A DNA stretch of 64,000 nucleotides from Deinococcus ruber (lineage in GTDB: Bacteria; Deinococcota; Deinococci; Deinococcales; Deinococcaceae). The position numbers and the translations under genes are program-made. Below the pieces are notes generated by a model. It saw only the letters and a list, made by a program, of their open reading frames with translations, was not told the origin of the DNA and did not search any database. Below are positions 52,620 through 63,417 of the stretch, piece after piece (within the stretch, counting starts at the first letter, position 1; each line of letters starts with the position of its first letter). The DNA lies in NCBI RefSeq assembly GCF_014648095.1, contig NZ_BMQL01000002.1, positions 62,001-126,000 on the forward strand, given 5' to 3'.

Positions 52620-54269
52620 ATGCCTGCTCAACTCAGCCGCTCTGACCGTCCGTGGCGCTTTCGCCTGGGGATTGGTGGGCGGCTGATTGCGCTGCACCTG
52701 GTGGTGCTGCTGACCCTGACGCTGCTGCTGGGCGGCATCGAAGTGGCCTTCTTGCAGCGCAGCGTTCGAGACGATCTGGGGGCGCGGGCGCTGTCGATCA
52801 GTCGTCTGGTGGCGGGCATTCCTCTGGTGATGCGGGCCGCTGAACTCGGGAAACAGGACGCCGCCCTGAATGCCTACGTCAATCGTCTGAGTGCGCGGGT
52901 GGGAGCCGATTACATCGTGGTGGGCGATGTGCGCGGTATCCGGCTTGCTCATCCGAATGCCGACCGGCTGGGCAAGCCGATGGAAGGAGGTGACAATGTG
53001 CAGCCGCTGGCCGGACATGAAATCGTGAACACTGCCACCGGATCGCTGGGTCTGGCAGTGCGCGGCAAGGTGCCGATCCGTTCGGTGTCGGGCCGCGTGG
53101 TGGGCGTGGTCAGCACCGGGTACCTGATGCCGCGTGTGCGCCTGCTGGCGCTGCGGGTGGCGCGGGCCATCCTGCCGTGGTTCCTGCTGACGCTGGCGCT
53201 GGGCACGCTGGGCGCACTGCTGATCGCCCGGCTCCTCAAACGCCAGATTCTGAACCTGGAGCCGGAACAGATCGCCGCGCTGGTCGGGCAACACCGGGCG
53301 GTGCTGGCAGCACTGCGCGAAGGCGTGATCGCTGTAGACGCTGCCGGAAAGGTGACGCTCGCCAACGACAACGCCGCCGAACTGCTGGGCAGAGAGCTGA
53401 GCAGTACCGCTCTTGCCACGCGCCCGCCGCTGCTGCAAGCCCTGTGGCCTGAACTGTGGGCCGTCGATCTGGGGTCGCCGCTGAGGAATCTGGGCCTGCA
53501 ACTGCACGGACAGCCGGTGATCGTGAATGTCGAGCCGCTGCACGGGGGCGGATTTGTCGCCAGTTTCCGCGACCGCGCCGAGGTGGTGCGGCTGGCCGAG
53601 GAACTGACACAGGTGCGCGGCTTTGTCGAGGTGCTGCGTGCCCAGACCCACGAACACCTCAACCGCATGCACACCATCAGCGGGCTGCTGCAACTGGGCC
53701 GCCCCGACGAGGCCATCAAGGTGGTGCGCGAGGAAGTGCGCCGTGACAGCGACCTGCGCGAGCTGCTGCGCGGTATTCAGGTGCCCCGGCTGGCCGCCCT
53801 GCTGACCGGCAAGCGCGACCGAGCCGCCGAACTGGGGCTGAATTTTACGGTAGAACCCGGCTCCGAGCTGTCGGCCCGCTGGGAATCGGCAGGCGAGGCG
53901 CTGCTCACGGCGGCGGGCAATCTGATCGAGAATGCCTTCGAGGCGCTGCGCGGGGCCGGGGGCGGTACCGTCACGCTGTCGGTGGGCGAAGACCCGGAAG
54001 GCATGCAGCTGGAAGTGGCCGACGACGGGCCGGGCGTGCCCGAAAACATCGTGCCGCAACTGTTCGAGCGCGGCACCAGCAGCCGGGGCCAGGGGCGCGG
54101 GTATGGCCTCACCAATGTCACGACCCGCGTGACTGCGCTGGGCGGCGACGTGCGCTACCTGCGGCGCGGCCCGCTCACGGTGTTTCAGGTGAGTCTGCCT
54201 GTCGGGGCTGCCGGGCCTGCCGCGCTGCCGCCCCGGGTGCCCGCGCTGCCGGGCAAGGCGCAGCGATGA
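52620..54269 (+). CDS. Sensor histidine kinase, CitA/DcuS type
   Basis: The 549-aa kinase has a membrane helix at about residues 18-40, an extracytoplasmic sensor domain (45-175, with [16 protein letters not shown]) and a second helix (about 180-205). A PAS domain follows (220-330), then the H-box [21 protein letters not shown] and an ATPase domain with [10 protein letters not shown] and [10 protein letters not shown]. Kinases of this group sense di- or tricarboxylates. It follows the iron-type ABC operon and may control it. The stop overlaps the regulator ATG. Confidence 0.93.
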   Translation: MPAQLSRSDRPWRFRLGIGGRLIALHLVVLLTLTLLLGGIEVAFLQRSVRDDLGARALSISRLVAGIPLVMRAAELGKQDAALNAYVNRLSARVGADYIVVGDVRGIRLAHPNADRLGKPMEGGDNVQPLAGHEIVNTATGSLGLAVRGKVPIRSVSGRVVGVVSTGYLMPRVRLLALRVARAILPWFLLTLALGTLGALLIARLLKRQILNLEPEQIAALVGQHRAVLAALREGVIAVDAAGKVTLANDNAAELLGRELSSTALATRPPLLQALWPELWAVDLGSPLRNLGLQLHGQPVIVNVEPLHGGGFVASFRDRAEVVRLAEELTQVRGFVEVLRAQTHEHLNRMHTISGLLQLGRPDEAIKVVREEVRRDSDLRELLRGIQVPRLAALLTGKRDRAAELGLNFTVEPGSELSARWESAGEALLTAAGNLIENAFEALRGAGGGTVTLSVGEDPEGMQLEVADDGPGVPENIVPQLFERGTSSRGQGRGYGLTNVTTRVTALGGDVRYLRRGPLTVFQVSLPVGAAGPAALPPRVPALPGKAQR

Positions 54270-54940
54270 TGAGGGTGCTGCTGGTCGAAGATGACCGCTG
54301 GGTCGCCCGCGTGAACCAGGGGCTGCTGGAGCAGGGCGGGGCCGAGGTGGTGGGCGTGGCAGGCACGGTGCAGGAAGCGCTGAGGCTGGTGGCGCAGCTT
54401 CAGCCCGACCTGCTGCTGCTCGATGTGTACCTGCCCGATGGAACGGGCGTCGAAGTGCTGCTGGCGCTGCGGGCCGCCGGGCACCTGCTCGACGTGATCA
54501 TGCTGACCGCCGCCGACGACCTGACGACGGTGCGGCAGGCGCTGGCCCTAGGCGCACTCGATTACATCATCAAGCCCTTCGAGCAGTCGCGGTTGCAGGG
54601 AGCGCTGGAGCGTGTCAGCAGTCGGCGCAGGCTGTCTGGCCCCGCCCTGACCCAGCAGCGCCTCGACCGTTTCCTGGGACTGCCGGGCGCGGCGCTGCCA
54701 AAGGGCATCGAGGAAGGCACGCTGGGACGTATCCGCGCCATGCTGGACGACGAGGCGCAGGCCCTGAGTGCCGAGGAAGTCGGCGCACGCATCGGGGTCA
54801 GCCGCGTGACGGCGTGGCGGTATCTGGAATACCTGCTCGCGCAGGATGTGCTGGAGCTGGATTTCAGTTACGGGCTGCCGGGGCGACCTTCCAAGCTGTA
54901 CCGTCGCCGCCGGGCAAGAGGGCAGAGCCAGGAAGACTGA
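54266..54940 (+). CDS. Response regulator, CitB/DcuR type
   Basis: The 224-aa protein has a receiver domain ([16 protein letters not shown]; phospho-acceptor Asp in [13 protein letters not shown]; Lys of YIIKPF). A C-terminal helix-turn-helix ([24 protein letters not shown]) is like that of DcuR/CitB. Its ATG overlaps the kinase stop. The targets are unknown; the adjacent ABC importer is the obvious candidate. It is convergent with the methyltransferase gene. Confidence 0.93.
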   Translation: MMRVLLVEDDRWVARVNQGLLEQGGAEVVGVAGTVQEALRLVAQLQPDLLLLDVYLPDGTGVEVLLALRAAGHLLDVIMLTAADDLTTVRQALALGALDYIIKPFEQSRLQGALERVSSRRRLSGPALTQQRLDRFLGLPGAALPKGIEEGTLGRIRAMLDDEAQALSAEEVGARIGVSRVTAWRYLEYLLAQDVLELDFSYGLPGRPSKLYRRRRARGQSQED

Positions 54941-54967
54941 GGCGAACGCTCGGCGTGGCGCGTGCCT

Positions 54968-55741
54968 CTAGCTGTCCAGCGTTCCCAGATACGCGTGCGT
55001 CACGTACTCCAGCGTCACGGTTCCGGCGTGGGCGTGCTGCTCGAAGGCGCTGTCGAGCGCTTGCGTCATCTGGGCGTATGCGGGCGTTCCCGGCTGTGGC
55101 AGGTACGACACGCTCTCGGCCAGTGCCTGAAGGCGCTCGCGGCCTAGTGTCAGCGGGTTGGCGAAACTCAGATGCTCGTATCCGCCGGGGAAGTAGATGC
55201 TCAATTCTGCGTCGGGCAGCCGTGAAACCTGTTCGGGCGGATTGTCGGCAAAGTGGGCCACCATGTCGCCATACGCCGCCGTGAAGCCGCTGTGTTTGTT
55301 GCCGCGCCAGTCGTTCCAGATGAGCAGCAGCGAACTGCCAGGCTTCGCGATGCGGCGAAATTCCTGCAAGGTGGGCAGCGGCTCGAACCAGTGGGCCGCC
55401 TGCGCCGCCGTGATCAGGCCCACCGACGCGCCCGCCAGTCCGGTGACCTGCGATGTTCCGGCCTGTACATGCAGCCGTGGTGATAGAAGGGTCTGCTCCA
55501 GCGCCCCGCGCATAGCGTCGTTGGGTTCCACGGCGTGTACGGCAGCGCCGAAGTCGAGCAGCAGCCGGGTAAACAGGCCGGTACCCGCACCGATGTCGGC
55601 CACGCCAGCGCTCAGCAGGTTCCGGCCTCGCAGCACTTCGCCCAGCGCTGCCGGATAGCCGGGCCGTCCGGTGGTGTACGCGCCCGCACGGGTGGTAAAG
55701 CGGGCCGTGTTGTCTTCCTGCTCCAGCGCGTGTTCAGGCAT
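54968..55741 (-). CDS. Class I SAM-dependent methyltransferase
   Basis: The 257-aa protein has motif I VADIGAGTGLFTRLLLDFG, the acidic VEPNDAMRGALEQ and GLITAAQAAHWFEPLP, a variant of the small-molecule methyltransferase family (Methyltransf_11). The substrate is unknown. It overlaps the upstream small membrane protein gene by 8 bp and shares its promoter. Confidence 0.88.
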   Translation of the reverse strand: MPEHALEQEDNTARFTTRAGAYTTGRPGYPAALGEVLRGRNLLSAGVADIGAGTGLFTRLLLDFGAAVHAVEPNDAMRGALEQTLLSPRLHVQAGTSQVTGLAGASVGLITAAQAAHWFEPLPTLQEFRRIAKPGSSLLLIWNDWRGNKHSGFTAAYGDMVAHFADNPPEQVSRLPDAELSIYFPGGYEHLSFANPLTLGRERLQALAESVSYLPQPGTPAYAQMTQALDSAFEQHAHAGTVTLEYVTHAYLGTLDS

Positions 55742-55952
55742 GGGGTCGCCGCCAGCCGCTCGCCACGAAGTACACCACGCCGCACACCACGCCCGCCGTC
55801 AGCAGAAATTTCAGCAGGCTGCCCAGCACGCTCGCCACGCCCACGATCAGCGCTCCCAGACCGGTCAGCAGTTGCCCCAGCAGCCACACGCCCGCCAGTG
55901 CTAGCAGTGCCAGCAGCACCACGCTGAGGACAGCCACGATAAGTCTGGTCAT
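55734..55952 (-). CDS. Small membrane protein (72 aa)
   Basis: Almost entirely hydrophobic: two or three helices (residues 3-22, 26-45 and 47-65) and a short basic end (GWRRPHA). No family is recognised. It heads a two-gene operon with the methyltransferase from a perfect TATAAT box 6 bases before its ATG. Confidence 0.65.
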   Translation of the reverse strand: MTRLIVAVLSVVLLALLALAGVWLLGQLLTGLGALIVGVASVLGSLLKFLLTAGVVCGVVYFVASGWRRPHA

Positions 55953-55964
55953 GCGGGGATTATA
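55953..55964 (-). promoter_or_regulatory. Leaderless promoter with consensus TATAAT
   Basis: On the minus strand TATAAT is followed by 6 bases and ATG. It is the only leaderless-type -10 in the window with the full consensus sequence. Confidence 0.65.
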
Positions 55965-55991
55965 GAGGCTGGGGGAGACGCCGGAGAACTG

Positions 55992-56025
55992 AAAAAGGCG
56001 CGGCTCCCGGAAGGGAACCCGCGCC
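55992..56025 (-). terminator. Intrinsic terminator of icd
   Basis: On the minus strand the stem GGCGCGG...CCGCGCC with an internal GTTCCC/GGGAGC section is followed by TTTTT, 30 bp after the icd stop. Confidence 0.85.
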
Positions 56026-56054
56026 TGCTGGTTAAAGTCTGTCCTCTCTGACGC

Positions 56055-57293
56055 TTACATGTTGGCGATCAGGGCGTCACCGAAGTCGCTCGTGCCGACC
56101 TCGTTCGCTCCTTCCATCAGGCGGGCGAAGTCGTAGGTCACGGTCTTCTGCCCGATGGTCTTGCTGATGCTGCTCAGAATCAGGTCGGCGGCCTCGTTCC
56201 AGCCCAGGTGGCGCAGCAGCATCTCGCCGCTCAGAATCACGCTGCTGGGGTTGATGACGTTCTTACCCGCGTACTTGGGCGCAGTGCCGTGCGTGGCCTC
56301 GAAGATGGCGTGCCCGGTGATGTAGTTGATGTTGGCGCCCGGTGCGATGCCGATGCCGCCTACCTGCGCCGCCAGCGCGTCCGAGATGTAGTCGCCGTTC
56401 AGGTTCAGCGTGGCGATCACGTCGTATTCGGCGGGGCGCAGAATGATCTGCTGGAGGAAGGCGTCGGCGATCACGTCTTTGATGATGATGCCGCCCGGCA
56501 GCTTCTGCCACGGCCCGCCGTCAATTTCCACGCCGCCGAATTCGCGCTTGGCGAGGTCGTAGGCCCAGTCACGGAACGAGCCTTCCGTGAACTTCATGAT
56601 GTTGCCCTTGTGCACGATGGTGACACTCTTGCGCCCGTTGTCCAGCGCGTACTGGATGGCGGCCCGCACCAGACGCTCGGTGCCTTCCTTGCTGACCGGC
56701 TTCACGCCGAAGCTGCTGGTATCGGGGAAGCGGATCTTCGTCACGCCCATCTCGTTGACCAGAAAGTCGCGCATCTTGGCAGCTTCGGGCGTGCCCGCCT
56801 GATACTCGATGCCCGCATAGATATCTTCGGTGTTCTCGCGGAAGATGGTCATATCGACCTGCTCCGGGTGCTTGACCGGGCTGGGCACGCCGGTAAAGTA
56901 CTGCACCGGGCGCAGGCAGGCGTACAGGTCGAGTTCCTGGCGCAGCGCCACGTTGATGCTGCGGATGCCGCCGCCGACGGGCGTGGTCAGTGGCCCCTTG
57001 ATTCCCACCAGATAGTCGCGGAATGCCTGCAAGGTCTCCTCGGGCAGCCACTCGTTTTCACCGTAGACCTGGGTCGACTTCTCGCCCGCGTACACTTCCA
57101 TCCAGGAAATCTTGCGCTCGCCGCCGTAGGCCTTGCTGACGGCTGCATCGAGCACCCGCACGCTGGCAGCCCAGATGTCGGGGCCGGTGCCGTCACCCTC
57201 GACAAACGGCACGATGGGGTTGTTCGGCACGCTCAGAATGCCGTCCTGCATGGTGATCTTCTCGCCTTCGGGAACTGAGATATGGGTTGTCAT
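56055..57293 (-). CDS. icd: Isocitrate dehydrogenase (NADP-type)
   Basis: Icd oxidises isocitrate to 2-oxoglutarate in the TCA cycle. The 412-aa protein matches the E. coli-type enzyme: [36 protein letters not shown] with the substrate-binding serine, [39 protein letters not shown] and [14 protein letters not shown], whose residues choose the cofactor. TAGAGT lies 9 bases before ATG 57293. Confidence 0.96.
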   Translation of the reverse strand: MTTHISVPEGEKITMQDGILSVPNNPIVPFVEGDGTGPDIWAASVRVLDAAVSKAYGGERKISWMEVYAGEKSTQVYGENEWLPEETLQAFRDYLVGIKGPLTTPVGGGIRSINVALRQELDLYACLRPVQYFTGVPSPVKHPEQVDMTIFRENTEDIYAGIEYQAGTPEAAKMRDFLVNEMGVTKIRFPDTSSFGVKPVSKEGTERLVRAAIQYALDNGRKSVTIVHKGNIMKFTEGSFRDWAYDLAKREFGGVEIDGGPWQKLPGGIIIKDVIADAFLQQIILRPAEYDVIATLNLNGDYISDALAAQVGGIGIAPGANINYITGHAIFEATHGTAPKYAGKNVINPSSVILSGEMLLRHLGWNEAADLILSSISKTIGQKTVTYDFARLMEGANEVGTSDFGDALIANM

Positions 57294-57308
57294 AGCAGCG
57301 TTACTCTA
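57294..57308 (-). promoter_or_regulatory. Candidate leaderless promoter of icd
   Basis: On the minus strand TAGAGT is followed by 9 bases and ATG. Confidence 0.4.
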
Positions 57309-57437
57309 CTGCACCGCCGCGCCTGTCGGCAGGAACGTGCGGCTAAAGGTTCGTGTATGCTCGCTTCACCCGCCCCGCACTTTGCACGCCGATGATGGCG
57401 ATACCCCAACGGGAATTCAGATGCGGAGGTATCACCG

Positions 57438-57680
57438 ATGAGTGACGAAACGAATGCGGTCGGGAACGTGGTAGACGCAGCCAAGAACAAGGTCAATGAG
57501 CTGGCTGACCGGGCGCGTGCCGCAGGGCACGAGGTCGCCAGTCAGGTGGGGAACAACCCCCTCGACAACGCAGCCGATAAGGCGATGGCCGCTGAAGACC
57601 ACCTGAAGGCCGATGTTCATCACGCCGAGGCCAATGCCAGCATGGGCGAGGCCAAGAAGGATGTCAGCCGCGATTCCTGA
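57438..57680 (+). CDS. Small hydrophilic Ala-rich protein, LEA/CsbD-like
   Basis: The 80-aa protein is highly hydrophilic and Ala/Asp/Lys/His-rich, without membrane segments or likely globular core (VDAAKNKVNELADRARAAGH; NAADKAMAAEDHLKADVHHA). The composition resembles CsbD-like and group 3 LEA stress proteins, which protect against drying; that fits the genus but is inference. The SD GCGGAGG and a terminator mark it as a free-standing gene. Confidence 0.75.
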   Translation: MSDETNAVGNVVDAAKNKVNELADRARAAGHEVASQVGNNPLDNAADKAMAAEDHLKADVHHAEANASMGEAKKDVSRDS

Positions 57681-57710
57681 ACCGCACCTGAGCTGAAGTT
57701 CACATTCAAA

Positions 57711-57737
57711 GGCGTCCCACGTGGGGCGCTTTTTTTG
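57711..57737 (+). terminator. Intrinsic terminator of the LEA-like gene
   Basis: GCG-T-CCC-ACGT-GGG-G-CGC stem followed by TTTTTTT. Confidence 0.85.
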
Positions 57738-57892
57738 TGTCTGCCGCCTTCCAGTTGAAAAGTTCGGGCACCGGGCGACCGGGTGTTCAGCCGTCGTGTG
57801 CCCTGAAATCAGCCCTGTCCTGCACAGCATTCCTGTTGCTCTGGCCCCCACGTTGCCCGCTGCCACCCCTGCCGCAAGCCGATAAGCGAAAG

Positions 57893-57911
57893 TGCTTAGT
57901 TTTCTAAAGCA
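57893..57911. promoter_or_regulatory. Candidate MarR operator
   Basis: TGCTTAGTTTTCTAAAGCA is a 19-bp near-palindrome about 70 bp upstream of marR. TTAAGCA recurs just before the mini-ORF at 57962. The size and symmetry fit a MarR dimer site. Confidence 0.45.
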
Positions 57912-57961
57912 TGTGGGGAAAATGACTTTTCGGTACGCCACATAGTTTCACTATCTTAAGC

Positions 57962-57979
57962 ATGAGTGTGATGCCGTGA
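57962..57979 (+). CDS. Candidate 5-codon mini-ORF coupled to marR
   Basis: ATG AGT GTG ATG CCG TGA: the TGA overlaps the GTG start of marR (GTGA). A TATCTT box lies 4 bases before the ATG. The overlap has the same form as at 8723, 15431 and 29798, but the spacing is shorter, so the case is weaker. Confidence 0.3.
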   Translation: MSVMP

Positions 57980-58577
57980 GCCGCCCTGACCCACCGAGTT
58001 CCCTGCCGCCTCTGGATTCCAGCGATCCAGTCGAGCGCCTGACCCTGTGTATGCAGCAGCTTCACCGACTGGTATCCGACCGCATCATGGGCACGCTGCA
58101 AAGTTCGCTCCAGGGCGAAGACGTGAGTTTTACCCAGATGACCGCCATGTATAAGGTGCGTGCCTTCGCGCCGATCAGTGTCACGCTGCTGGCAGAGCAT
58201 CTGGGCGTGAGCCTGCCCGCGACCAGTCAGCTGATTCAGGAACTGGTCCGGCGCGAACTGATGGAACGCCGGGAAAATCCTGACAATCGCCGTGAAAAAT
58301 TACTGGCGCTCAGCGAGAAGGGACAGCAGTTTCTGAGCATCAAGGAGCGGGCGATGGTCGGGGCGTACACCGAGGTCTTCGGAGGCGTGGATGCTGCTAC
58401 GCTGATCGGCGCTGAACAGGCGATTACGGCTCTGATTTCGCAGGCCCGCCAGCTTCAACAGGCTCAGGGAGTCCATCTTCAAGGGCGAAGCGGCGCGTGC
58501 CCAGCCGCCCTGCATGTACCGGCCCTTCCGTTGTCCAAAGAATCGCCCCCCGCCCCCGCTGTTCGTAAGGAGAACGT

Positions 58578-58581
<4 letters not shown>
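57976..58581 (+). CDS. MarR family transcriptional regulator
   Basis: The 201-aa winged-helix protein shows FTQMTAMYKVRAFAPISVTLLAEHLGVSLPATSQLIQELVRRELMERRENPDNRREKLLALS (helix-turn-helix and wing, about residues 50-115). MarR proteins repress drug efflux genes and let go on binding drugs or phenolic compounds. The C-terminal 35 residues are unusual, Pro/Ser-rich and probably disordered. The GTG start has no SD. It overlaps the MFS gene by 4 bp. Confidence 0.9.
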
Positions 58582-60518
<1,937 letters not shown>

Positions 60519-60556
60519 GCAGCACCGCCCAGAATGACACGCGTTTCAGGAAAGGA

Positions 60557-60586
60557 GGGTCTGACCAGTTGGTTCAGGCCCTTTTT
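60557..60586 (+). terminator. Intrinsic terminator of the marR-MFS operon
   Basis: GGGTCTGACC / GGTTCAGGCCC imperfect stem with a 4-nt loop and TTTTT. Confidence 0.8.
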
Positions 60587-60642
60587 CTGTGCCTGCCGAG
60601 CGCCTGTCCATGCCACCTGCCGCGTCTGTCATGTGGCCCCTG

Positions 60643-60654
60643 TACAGTGAGGGC
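60643..60654 (+). promoter_or_regulatory. Leaderless promoter of gnd
   Basis: TACAGT is followed by 6 bases and ATG 60655. Confidence 0.55.
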
Positions 60655-62238
60655 ATGACGCAGAATTCCACAACGCCCGGCGACCTCGCACAGGCTCAGG
60701 CCACCCAGACCCAGGCCGACTCCACCACTCCCCTGCGCTCGGAAGCGGTACAGACGCAGCAGCTGTATGCCTCGCCGATTGACGAGGGTGTGGCCGATAT
60801 CGGCATCATCGGGCTGGCCGTTATGGGCGAGAACCTGATCCTGAACATGGCGAGCAAAGGCTTCACGGTGGCGGCCTTCAACCGCACCACCAGCAAGGTC
60901 GATGAGTTTATTTCAGGCCGCGCCAGAGGGCAGACGATTCTGGGAGCCGACGACCTGCCCACCTTCGTGAGCCTGCTGAAAAAGCCGCGCAAGGTCATGC
61001 TGATGGTCAAGGCGGGCGCACCAGTCGATGCCTTTATCGAGATGGTGACTCCGCTGCTCGAAGAGGGCGACATCATCATCGACGGCGGCAACACCTATTA
61101 CCCCGACACCGTGCGCCGCGAGGCCGCGCTGCGCGAGAAGGGACTGTACTTCATCGGCACCGGGGTTTCTGGCGGGGAAGAGGGCGCTCTGACCGGCCCC
61201 AGCATCATGCCCGGCGGCAGCCCCGAGGCGTGGCCCTTCGTCAAGCCGATCTTTCAGGGCATCGCCGCGAAGGTGGCCGACGGCACGCCCTGCTGCGACT
61301 GGGTGGGCGAGGGCGGCGCGGGCCACTTCGTCAAGATGGTGCACAACGGCATCGAGTACGCCGACATGCAGATGATCGCCGAGGCGTACAGCCTGCTGTC
61401 GGGCACGCTGGGGCTGGCTCCTGCCGAGATCGGCAAGATTTTTGAGGAGTGGAACCGGGGCGAACTCGACAGCTACCTGATCGAGATCACCGCCGACATC
61501 CTCTCCAAGATCGACGACGAGACCGGAAAGCCGATGGTCGATGTGATTCTGGACACCGCCGGGCAGAAAGGCACCGGCAAATGGACGAGTGTGACGGCGC
61601 TCGACGTGGGCAGCCCCGCCGCGACCATCACCGAAGCGGTGTATGCCCGCGCCATCAGCGCCCTGAAAGACGAGCGGGTGGCGGCCAGCAAGCTGCTGAG
61701 CGGCCCGGCAGCCCAGCCCGCCCCCGACGCGGCGCAGTTCACCGAAGCTGTCCGGCAGGCACTGTACGCGTCCAAGATCGCGGCATATGCTCAGGGCTTT
61801 CAGCTGATGGCGCTGGCAGCCCGCGAGAATGGCTGGAAGCTCGACTTCGGCAGCATCGCCATGATGTGGCGCGGCGGCTGCATCATCCGGGCGGCCTTCC
61901 TCGACAACATCAAGCAGGCCTACGACGCCGATGCCGAGCTGGGAAACCTGCTGCTGGCTCCGTATTTCGCGGGCATCATGGCAAGTCATCAGGCGTCGTG
62001 GCGCAGCGTGATCGCCACTGCTGTGACGGGCGGCGTGTGGGTGCCTGCCTTCTCCAGCGCCCTGGCCTACTACGACGGGTACCGCAGCGAGCGCCTGCCC
62101 GCCAACATCCTTCAGGCACAGCGCGACTACTTCGGGGCGCACACCTACGAGCGCATCGACAGAGCGCGGGGCGAGTTCTTCCACACCAACTGGACCGGAC
62201 GCGGCGGCACCACTGCCAGCACGACCTACAACGTCTAA
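60655..62238 (+). CDS. gnd: 6-phosphogluconate dehydrogenase (decarboxylating)
   Basis: Gnd makes ribulose-5-phosphate and NADPH. The 527-aa protein has [18 protein letters not shown] (about 53-70), [47 protein letters not shown] and the C-terminal [22 protein letters not shown]. It is about 45 residues longer at the N-terminus (Gln/Ala/Thr-rich) than the standard enzyme of about 470 aa; the start is fixed by the TACAGT box. NADPH supply suits a stress-tolerant organism. Confidence 0.96.
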   Translation: MTQNSTTPGDLAQAQATQTQADSTTPLRSEAVQTQQLYASPIDEGVADIGIIGLAVMGENLILNMASKGFTVAAFNRTTSKVDEFISGRARGQTILGADDLPTFVSLLKKPRKVMLMVKAGAPVDAFIEMVTPLLEEGDIIIDGGNTYYPDTVRREAALREKGLYFIGTGVSGGEEGALTGPSIMPGGSPEAWPFVKPIFQGIAAKVADGTPCCDWVGEGGAGHFVKMVHNGIEYADMQMIAEAYSLLSGTLGLAPAEIGKIFEEWNRGELDSYLIEITADILSKIDDETGKPMVDVILDTAGQKGTGKWTSVTALDVGSPAATITEAVYARAISALKDERVAASKLLSGPAAQPAPDAAQFTEAVRQALYASKIAAYAQGFQLMALAARENGWKLDFGSIAMMWRGGCIIRAAFLDNIKQAYDADAELGNLLLAPYFAGIMASHQASWRSVIATAVTGGVWVPAFSSALAYYDGYRSERLPANILQAQRDYFGAHTYERIDRARGEFFHTNWTGRGGTTASTTYNV

Positions 62239-62259
62239 ACCCTGCTGAAGCGCACCACA

Positions 62260-62296
62260 CAGCACCTGTCCTGCCGAGTCGGTGGGATGGGTGCTG
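62260..62296 (+). terminator. Probable terminator-like hairpin of gnd
   Basis: CAGCACC-TG-TCC pairs with GGA-TG-GGTGCTG with a TG/TG internal mismatch, 21 bp after the gnd stop. There is no strong T-run. Confidence 0.5.
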
Positions 62297-62371
62297 TTCG
62301 TTGTTCTCGGGTCTTAGGAAACTGGGGGGGGTGCGGCAGTTGCCCAGACAAACCGTTTCCTCACTTTTAAC

Positions 62372-62386
62372 ATGAATACCAGATGA
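62372..62386 (+). CDS. Possible 4-codon mini-ORF overlapping the DUF2167 start
   Basis: ATG AAT ACC AGA TGA overlaps the DUF2167 ATG as ATGA. TAACAT could alternatively serve as a -10 box 9 bases before the main ATG. This is the weakest of the five cases. Confidence 0.2.
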   Translation: MNTR

Positions 62387-63381
62387 AAACATTTCTGACT
62401 GTGCTGCTGTCTGTGTCGGCCTCTGCGCTGGCGACGACCACCTCTCCACCGAGTCTCCACCCTCAGACCGGGCGTATTTCGATCCTGCACGGAAGCGCGA
62501 CGGTACAGGCCGACAGCGGACTGTTTTACCTGGATGCCGCCGACGCCCGCAGCATGATCGTGGACGTGTGGGGCAATCCGCCGGAAGTGGCGAGCGACGT
62601 GCTGGGAATGCTGGTGCCGGGCAACGCCCCGCAGGACAGTGCCGAGAGCTGGGGTATCGTGCTGACCGAAAGCCAGGACGGGCATGTCAGCGACAGCGAC
62701 GCGGCCCAGACCAACTACACCTCACTGCTCAGCGATATGCAGCAGGGCGTCGAGGAGCGCAACACCGAGCGCACCAAGGCCGGATACGAACCGATCCGGC
62801 TGGTCGGCTGGGCCGAGCCGCCAAGTTACGACGCCATGACTCACAAGATGTACTGGGCCAAAGAACTGGTGTTCGGAACAGACAGCGCCAAGCAGGCCGA
62901 CCATACCCTCAATTACGCGGTGCGGGTGCTGGGCCGCCAGAACGTACTGGAGCTGAATGCGGTGGGCAGCATGGCGCAGCTTCCGGCCATTCGTCAGGGC
63001 ATGAAAGAGGTCGTGCAGCGCGTCAGCTTCAATCCCGGTTCTCGCTACGAAGACTTCAATGCCAGTACCGACAAACTGGCGACCTACGGCATCGCGGGTC
63101 TGATCGCCGGGGGCGTGGTGGCCCAGAAAGTCGGCCTGTTTGCCCTAATTCCGCTGCTGCTCAAGAAGGGCTGGATTGTGATCGTGGCGCTGCTGGCCCT
63201 GCTGCGGCGGGTAGGCGGCATGTTCAGTCGTCGCCGGGCTGCTCACCCAGAAGTCGAGCTGGCCTCCGACTCTCAGAGAAGCGAGGTGAGTGCTGCCACC
63301 GTTGCCATTCCCGCGCCGCAGCAGGCGCGGATCAGCCTCAGCAAACCGGGCGACCGACCGCTGGGCCGCCACGAGAACTGA
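62383..63381 (+). CDS. DUF2167 family membrane protein
   Basis: The 332-aa protein has a signal peptide (1-18), a beta-rich extracytoplasmic domain typical of DUF2167 (GRISILHGSATVQ; WGNPPEVASDVLGMLVP; ESWGIVLTESQDGHVSDSDA; WAEPPSYDAMTHKMYWAKEL) and two C-terminal membrane helices (about residues 245-282). A Ser/Arg-rich tail follows. The function is unknown, although such proteins sit in the envelope. The ATG lacks an SD. Confidence 0.85.
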   Translation: MKTFLTVLLSVSASALATTTSPPSLHPQTGRISILHGSATVQADSGLFYLDAADARSMIVDVWGNPPEVASDVLGMLVPGNAPQDSAESWGIVLTESQDGHVSDSDAAQTNYTSLLSDMQQGVEERNTERTKAGYEPIRLVGWAEPPSYDAMTHKMYWAKELVFGTDSAKQADHTLNYAVRVLGRQNVLELNAVGSMAQLPAIRQGMKEVVQRVSFNPGSRYEDFNASTDKLATYGIAGLIAGGVVAQKVGLFALIPLLLKKGWIVIVALLALLRRVGGMFSRRRAAHPEVELASDSQRSEVSAATVAIPAPQQARISLSKPGDRPLGRHEN

Positions 63382-63417
63382 GCAGCAGGGGAGGCGAAAC
63401 ACGGAGTCGGGGCTTTT

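Noticed and set aside
62325..62333. Run of G near 62325-62333
   Set aside because: A homopolymer in intergenic DNA; probably of no meaning and a possible sequencing error site.
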